Of a stretch of 8,467 nucleotides of DNA, positions 5,328 to 8,467 are shown in pieces. How positions within the stretch are numbered: position 1 is the first letter of the stretch; each line of letters starts with the position of its first letter. The translations under genes and the position numbers were made by a program. The stretch is from the NCBI GenBank assembly GCA_002256055.1, contig NKIE01000102.1, positions 1 through 8,467 of the forward strand, written 5' to 3'. Under the pieces are notes generated by a model. That model had not been told where the DNA came from and made no database searches. It saw only the letters and a program-made list of their open reading frames with translations. The DNA is from Pseudomonas sp. PGPPP3 (GTDB lineage Bacteria > Pseudomonadota > Gammaproteobacteria > Pseudomonadales > Pseudomonadaceae).

Positions 5328-6473
5328 ATGATCATTTCCGCCTCCACCGACTACCGCGCCGCTGCCCAGCGCAAGCTGCCGCCGTTCCTGTTTCACTACA
5401 TCGACGGTGGCGCATACGCCGAGCACACGCTGCGCCGTAACGTCAGCGACCTGGCCGACATCGCCCTGCGCCAGCGGGTGTTGCGCGACATGTCGCAGCT
5501 GAGCCTGGAAACCCAATTGCTGGGTGAAACCCTGGCCATGCCGGTGGCCCTCGCCCCAGTCGGCCTGACGGGCATGTACGCCCGCCGCGGCGAAGTGCAG
5601 GCGGCCAAAGCCGCCGCTGCTAAAGGCATTCCCTTCACCCTATCGACCGTCTCGGTGTGCCCGATTGAAGAAGTGGCGCCCGCCATCAGCCGGCCGATGT
5701 GGTTCCAGCTGTATGTATTGAAAGACCGCGGCTTTATGAAGAACGCCCTGGAACGGGCCAAGGCCGCCGGCGTCACCACCCTGGTGTTCACCGTCGACAT
5801 GCCCGTGCCCGGTGCTCGCTACCGCGACGCCCATTCCGGCATGAGCGGCCCCAATGCGCCGCTACGGCGTATGCTGCAAGCCATGACCCATCCAAGCTGG
5901 GCCCTGGACGTCGGCCTACTCGGCCGCCCCCACGACCTAGGCAACATCTCCACCTACCGCGGCAATCCCACGGGCCTGGCCGACTACATTGGCTGGCTGG
6001 GCGAGAACTTCGACCCATCGATCTCGTGGAAAGACCTGCAGTGGATTCGCGATTTCTGGGACGGCCCCATGGTCATCAAGGGCATCCTCGACCCTGAAGA
6101 CGCCAAGGATGCGGTGCGTTTTGGTGCCGACGGCATCGTCGTCTCCAACCACGGCGGTCGTCAGCTCGACGGGGTACTGTCCAGCGCCCGCGCCCTGCCG
6201 GCGATTGCCGATGCGGTGAAAGGCGATCTGGCGATTCTGGCCGACTCCGGCATCCGTACCGGCCTCGACGTGGTGCGCATGCTCGCCCTCGGCGCCGACA
6301 GCGTGATGCTCGGCCGCGCCTTCGTCTACGCCCTGGCCGCCGCCGGTGGTGCCGGCGTGAGCAACCTGCTGGAGCTGATCGAGAAAGAAATGCGCGTCGC
6401 CATGACCCTGACCGGCGCCAAGTCGATCCGCGACATCAGCGCCGAGTCGCTGGTGCGCGAACTGGGCCGTTGA
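5328..6473 (+). CDS. lldD: FMN-dependent L-lactate dehydrogenase LldD
   Basis: Membrane-associated flavoenzyme oxidising L-lactate to pyruvate and passing electrons to the quinone pool; it does not use NAD. The 381-residue TIM-barrel protein belongs to the alpha-hydroxy-acid oxidase family and is full length (E. coli LldD is 396). Visible active-site residues are Tyr24 (FHYIDGGAY), Gln127 and Tyr129 (WFQLYV), Thr155 (VFTVD), Arg164, Lys251 (MVIKG), and the catalytic His275 with Arg278 in [13 protein letters not shown]-phosphate binding residues are ADSGIR (305-310) and LGR (328-330). The ATG at 5328 has only a weak GGGTG ribosome site 7-11 bases upstream. It lies 144 bases after lldP, a gap with two hairpins and no convincing promoter, and 77 bases before dld-II. 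Confidence 0.97.
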   Translation: MIISASTDYRAAAQRKLPPFLFHYIDGGAYAEHTLRRNVSDLADIALRQRVLRDMSQLSLETQLLGETLAMPVALAPVGLTGMYARRGEVQAAKAAAAKGIPFTLSTVSVCPIEEVAPAISRPMWFQLYVLKDRGFMKNALERAKAAGVTTLVFTVDMPVPGARYRDAHSGMSGPNAPLRRMLQAMTHPSWALDVGLLGRPHDLGNISTYRGNPTGLADYIGWLGENFDPSISWKDLQWIRDFWDGPMVIKGILDPEDAKDAVRFGADGIVVSNHGGRQLDGVLSSARALPAIADAVKGDLAILADSGIRTGLDVVRMLALGADSVMLGRAFVYALAAAGGAGVSNLLELIEKEMRVAMTLTGAKSIRDISAESLVRELGR

Positions 6474-6487
6474 GCACAGCACTGCAC

Positions 6488-6519
6488 TTTGTAGGCGCGG
6501 CTCACTCCGCGCCTACAAA
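6488..6519. repeat. REP-like perfect hairpin between lldD and dld-II
   Basis: TTTGTAGGCGCGG (6488-6500) and CCGCGCCTACAAA (6507-6519) form a perfect 13-bp stem with loop CTCACT, 14 bases after lldD. The GTAGG...CCTAC framing and GC-rich core resemble pseudomonad intergenic REP elements (typically GTAGGAGCGG...). The + strand downstream is A-rich, so it is not a terminator for lldD. Only one copy is visible here. Confidence 0.6.
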
Positions 6520-6530
6520 AAGTAACACCA

Positions 6531-6538
6531 GACAATAA
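6531..6538 (+). promoter_or_regulatory. Imperfect A-rich Hfq/Crc-type motif before dld-II
   Basis: GACAATAA matches AANAANAA at all defined positions except the first. It lies 3 bases upstream of the dld-II Shine-Dalgarno GGAG (6542-6545), the same placement as the perfect motif before lldP. A single 8-base imperfect match can arise by chance. Confidence 0.3.
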
Positions 6539-6550
6539 TCCGGAGCGCCC

Positions 6551-8467
6551 ATGAGCCTGCCCGTCGCCTTTCTCGCCGCCGTCGAACGCCTGATCCCCGC
6601 CACCCGCCGCTTCGATGATCCGTTGTCGACCCTGGCCTTCGGCACCGACGCCAGCTTCTACCGGCTGATCCCCAAGCTGGTGTTGCGGGTTGAGAGTGAG
6701 GCCGAAGTCGTCGAACTGCTGCAACTGGCCAACATCCACCAAGTGCCGGTGACCTTCCGCGCCGCCGGCACCAGCCTATCGGGCCAGGCCATCAGCGACT
6801 CGGTACTGATCGTTCTCGGCGACAATTGGAACGGCCGCGAACTGCTCAAAGGCGGCGCGCAGATCCGTCTGCAACCCGGAGTGATCGGCGCCCAGGCGAA
6901 CGCCGTGCTGGCCCCGCTGCAACGCAAAATCGGCCCCGATCCGGCCTCGATCAACGCCTGCAAAATCGGCGGTATCGTCGCCAACAACTCCAGCGGCATG
7001 TGCTGCGGCACGGCGCAGAACAGCTATCACACCCTGGCCGGCATGCGCCTGATTTTGGCCGACGGCAGCGTACTCGATAGCGAAGACCCACTGAGCGTGG
7101 CGCGCTTTCACGCCAGCCATGGCGAACTGCTGGAGCAACTGGCCGAGCTGGGCCGGCAGACTCGCGCCAACACCGAACTGGCCGCCAAAATTCGGCATAA
7201 ATACCGGCTGAAAAACACTACCGGCCTGTCACTCAATGCCCTGATCGACTACGAGCGGCCGCTGGATATCCTCAGCCACCTGATGGTTGGCTCGGAAGGC
7301 ACCCTGGGCTTTATCAGTTCGGTCACCTACCACACCGTGCCGGACCACCCGCACAAGGCCAGCGCCCTGCTGGTCTTCCCCGATGTACAAAGCTGCTGCC
7401 ACGCCGTGACTGTACTGAAAAGCCAGCCGGTGTCGGCAGTGGAATTGCTGGATCGACGCAGCCTGCGCTCGGTCGAGAACAAGGCAGGCATGCCCGCCTG
7501 GGTCAAGGCGCTGTCCGCCAACGCCTGCGCCCTGCTGATCGAATCCCGCGCCGCCAGCCAGGCGCTGCTGCAGGAACAGCTGGCGCAAATCATGGCCTCC
7601 ATCGCCCACTTCCCGGTGGAAAAACAGGTCGATTTCAGCAGTGACCCAGTCGTCTATGAACAGCTGTGGAAGATCCGCAAGGACACCTTCCCCGCCGTCG
7701 GCGCCGTGCGCCAGACCGGCACCACGGTGATCATCGAAGACGTGACCTTCCCGGTCGAGCAACTGGCCGCAGGCGTCAATCGTCTGCTGGCACTGTTCGA
7801 CAAGCACCACTACGACGAAGCGATCATTTTCGGCCACGCCCTGGAAGGCAACCTGCACTTCGTCTTCACCCAAGGCTTCGACACGCCTGAGCAAGTGGCG
7901 CGCTACTCGGCCTTTATGGACGAAGTGACGCAACTGGTGGCGGTCGAGTTCGGCGGCTCACTGAAGGCCGAGCACGGCACCGGACGCAACATGGCGCCCT
8001 TCGTCGAGCTGGAATGGGGCAGCGATGCCTACCAGCTGATGTGGACGATCAAACACCTGCTCGACCCCCACGGCATCCTCAACCCCGACGTGGTGCTATC
8101 GGTTGACCCGCAGATCCACCTCAAACACCTGAAGCCGCTACCGGCCGCCGACGAGATCGTCGACAAGTGCATCGAGTGCGGTTTCTGCGAGCCGGTCTGC
8201 CCAGCCAAGGGTCTGACCCTCAGCCCGCGCCAACGCATCGTCATCTGGCGCGACATCCAGGCCAAACAGCGTGCCGGCATCGACACCACGGAGCTGGAAC
8301 AGGCCTATCAGTACCAAGGCATCGACACCTGCGCCGCCACCGGCCTGTGCGCCCAACGCTGCCCGGTGGGCATCAATACCGGCGACCTGGTGCGTAAACT
8401 ACGCGCCCGTGACGCGCACCATCCAGGCACCGCCAACTGGCTGGCTGGCCACTTTGCCAACGCGCTA
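6551..8467 (+). CDS. dld-II: FAD/4Fe-4S D-lactate dehydrogenase, N-terminal 639 residues (partial at right edge)
   Basis: Respiratory NAD-independent D-lactate dehydrogenase of the large GlcD-plus-ferredoxin type, called Dld-II or LldE in pseudomonads. The frame is open from the ATG at 6551 (GGAG 5 bases upstream) to the edge; family members are about 940 residues, so roughly 300 are missing. FAD-binding domain (about 35-265): FRAAGTSLSGQA (69-80), PDPASINACKIGGIVANNSSG (129-149, key residues Asn144/Asn145), MVGSEGTLGF (245-254). FAD-oxidase C-terminal domain (about 270-515): FGHALEGNLHF (427-437) and EHGTGRN (474-480). Two 4Fe-4S motifs follow: C540, C543, C546, C550 in CIECGFCEPVCP, and C594, C600, C604 in TCAATGLCAQRCP. 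The missing part should be the CCG-type domain. YdiJ-type D-2-hydroxyglutarate dehydrogenases share this architecture; the lldPD context makes D-lactate the better call. Confidence 0.92.
   Translation, partial: MSLPVAFLAAVERLIPATRRFDDPLSTLAFGTDASFYRLIPKLVLRVESEAEVVELLQLANIHQVPVTFRAAGTSLSGQAISDSVLIVLGDNWNGRELLKGGAQIRLQPGVIGAQANAVLAPLQRKIGPDPASINACKIGGIVANNSSGMCCGTAQNSYHTLAGMRLILADGSVLDSEDPLSVARFHASHGELLEQLAELGRQTRANTELAAKIRHKYRLKNTTGLSLNALIDYERPLDILSHLMVGSEGTLGFISSVTYHTVPDHPHKASALLVFPDVQSCCHAVTVLKSQPVSAVELLDRRSLRSVENKAGMPAWVKALSANACALLIESRAASQALLQEQLAQIMASIAHFPVEKQVDFSSDPVVYEQLWKIRKDTFPAVGAVRQTGTTVIIEDVTFPVEQLAAGVNRLLALFDKHHYDEAIIFGHALEGNLHFVFTQGFDTPEQVARYSAFMDEVTQLVAVEFGGSLKAEHGTGRNMAPFVELEWGSDAYQLMWTIKHLLDPHGILNPDVVLSVDPQIHLKHLKPLPAADEIVDKCIECGFCEPVCPAKGLTLSPRQRIVIWRDIQAKQRAGIDTTELEQAYQYQGIDTCAATGLCAQRCPVGINTGDLVRKLRARDAHHPGTANWLAGHFANAL

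Noticed and set aside
7229..7933. A 234-codon minus-strand frame antisense to dld-II
   Set aside because: Shadow of the D-lactate dehydrogenase frame, whose domain motifs are clear on the + strand.
1..8467. A novel defence, mobile or biosynthetic system
   Set aside because: Every gene is a recognised core gene in conserved pseudomonad order, with no transposase, integrase, direct-repeat borders, CRISPR-like repeats or composition break.

Overview
The window is ordinary core chromosome of a Pseudomonas-type gammaproteobacterium. I recognise the proteins by reading their translations, and the gene order (fur, bamE/omlA, rnfH, ratA, smpB, lldR, lldP, lldD, large Fe-S D-lactate dehydrogenase) matches my recollection of the PA4764-PA4772 segment of P. 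aeruginosa PAO1. Codon use is GC-rich and uniform. I see no tRNA or rRNA gene, insertion sequence, phage gene, CRISPR array or sign of recent transfer. Species cannot be fixed from the sequence alone.

Left part (1-2391), housekeeping. The 5' two thirds of fur runs leftward off the edge. Divergent from it is bamE, an outer-membrane assembly lipoprotein, which ends at a perfect bidirectional terminator. Convergent to bamE is the leftward pair ratA-rnfH, overlapping by 8 bases. Divergent from ratA is smpB, the tmRNA-binding trans-translation protein. Its only evident -10 box lies so close to the ATG that the mRNA should be nearly leaderless.

Right part (2435-8467), lactate utilisation. lldR (GntR/FadR-type regulator, leftward) is divergent from lldP (lactate permease), lldD (FMN L-lactate dehydrogenase) and a large FAD/4Fe-4S D-lactate dehydrogenase (dld-II) that runs off the right edge. 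Both lactate isomers would be imported and oxidised to pyruvate, with electrons passed to the respiratory chain. The 292-bp lldR-lldP gap is the richest regulatory stretch. It holds two overlapping candidate promoters, a perfect 21-bp LldR-type operator, a 10-bp inverted repeat, a perfect A-rich Hfq/Crc-type motif and a Shine-Dalgarno that can be masked by a G4/C4 mini-hairpin. The operon's internal gaps carry strong hairpins without U-tracts, which suggests segmental mRNA control rather than simple termination.

No previously undescribed system is evident. The points worth a second look concern regulation: the layered lldP leader, a second A-rich site before dld-II, the near-leaderless smpB and the intra-operon hairpins. 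No gap between genes exceeds 300 bases.
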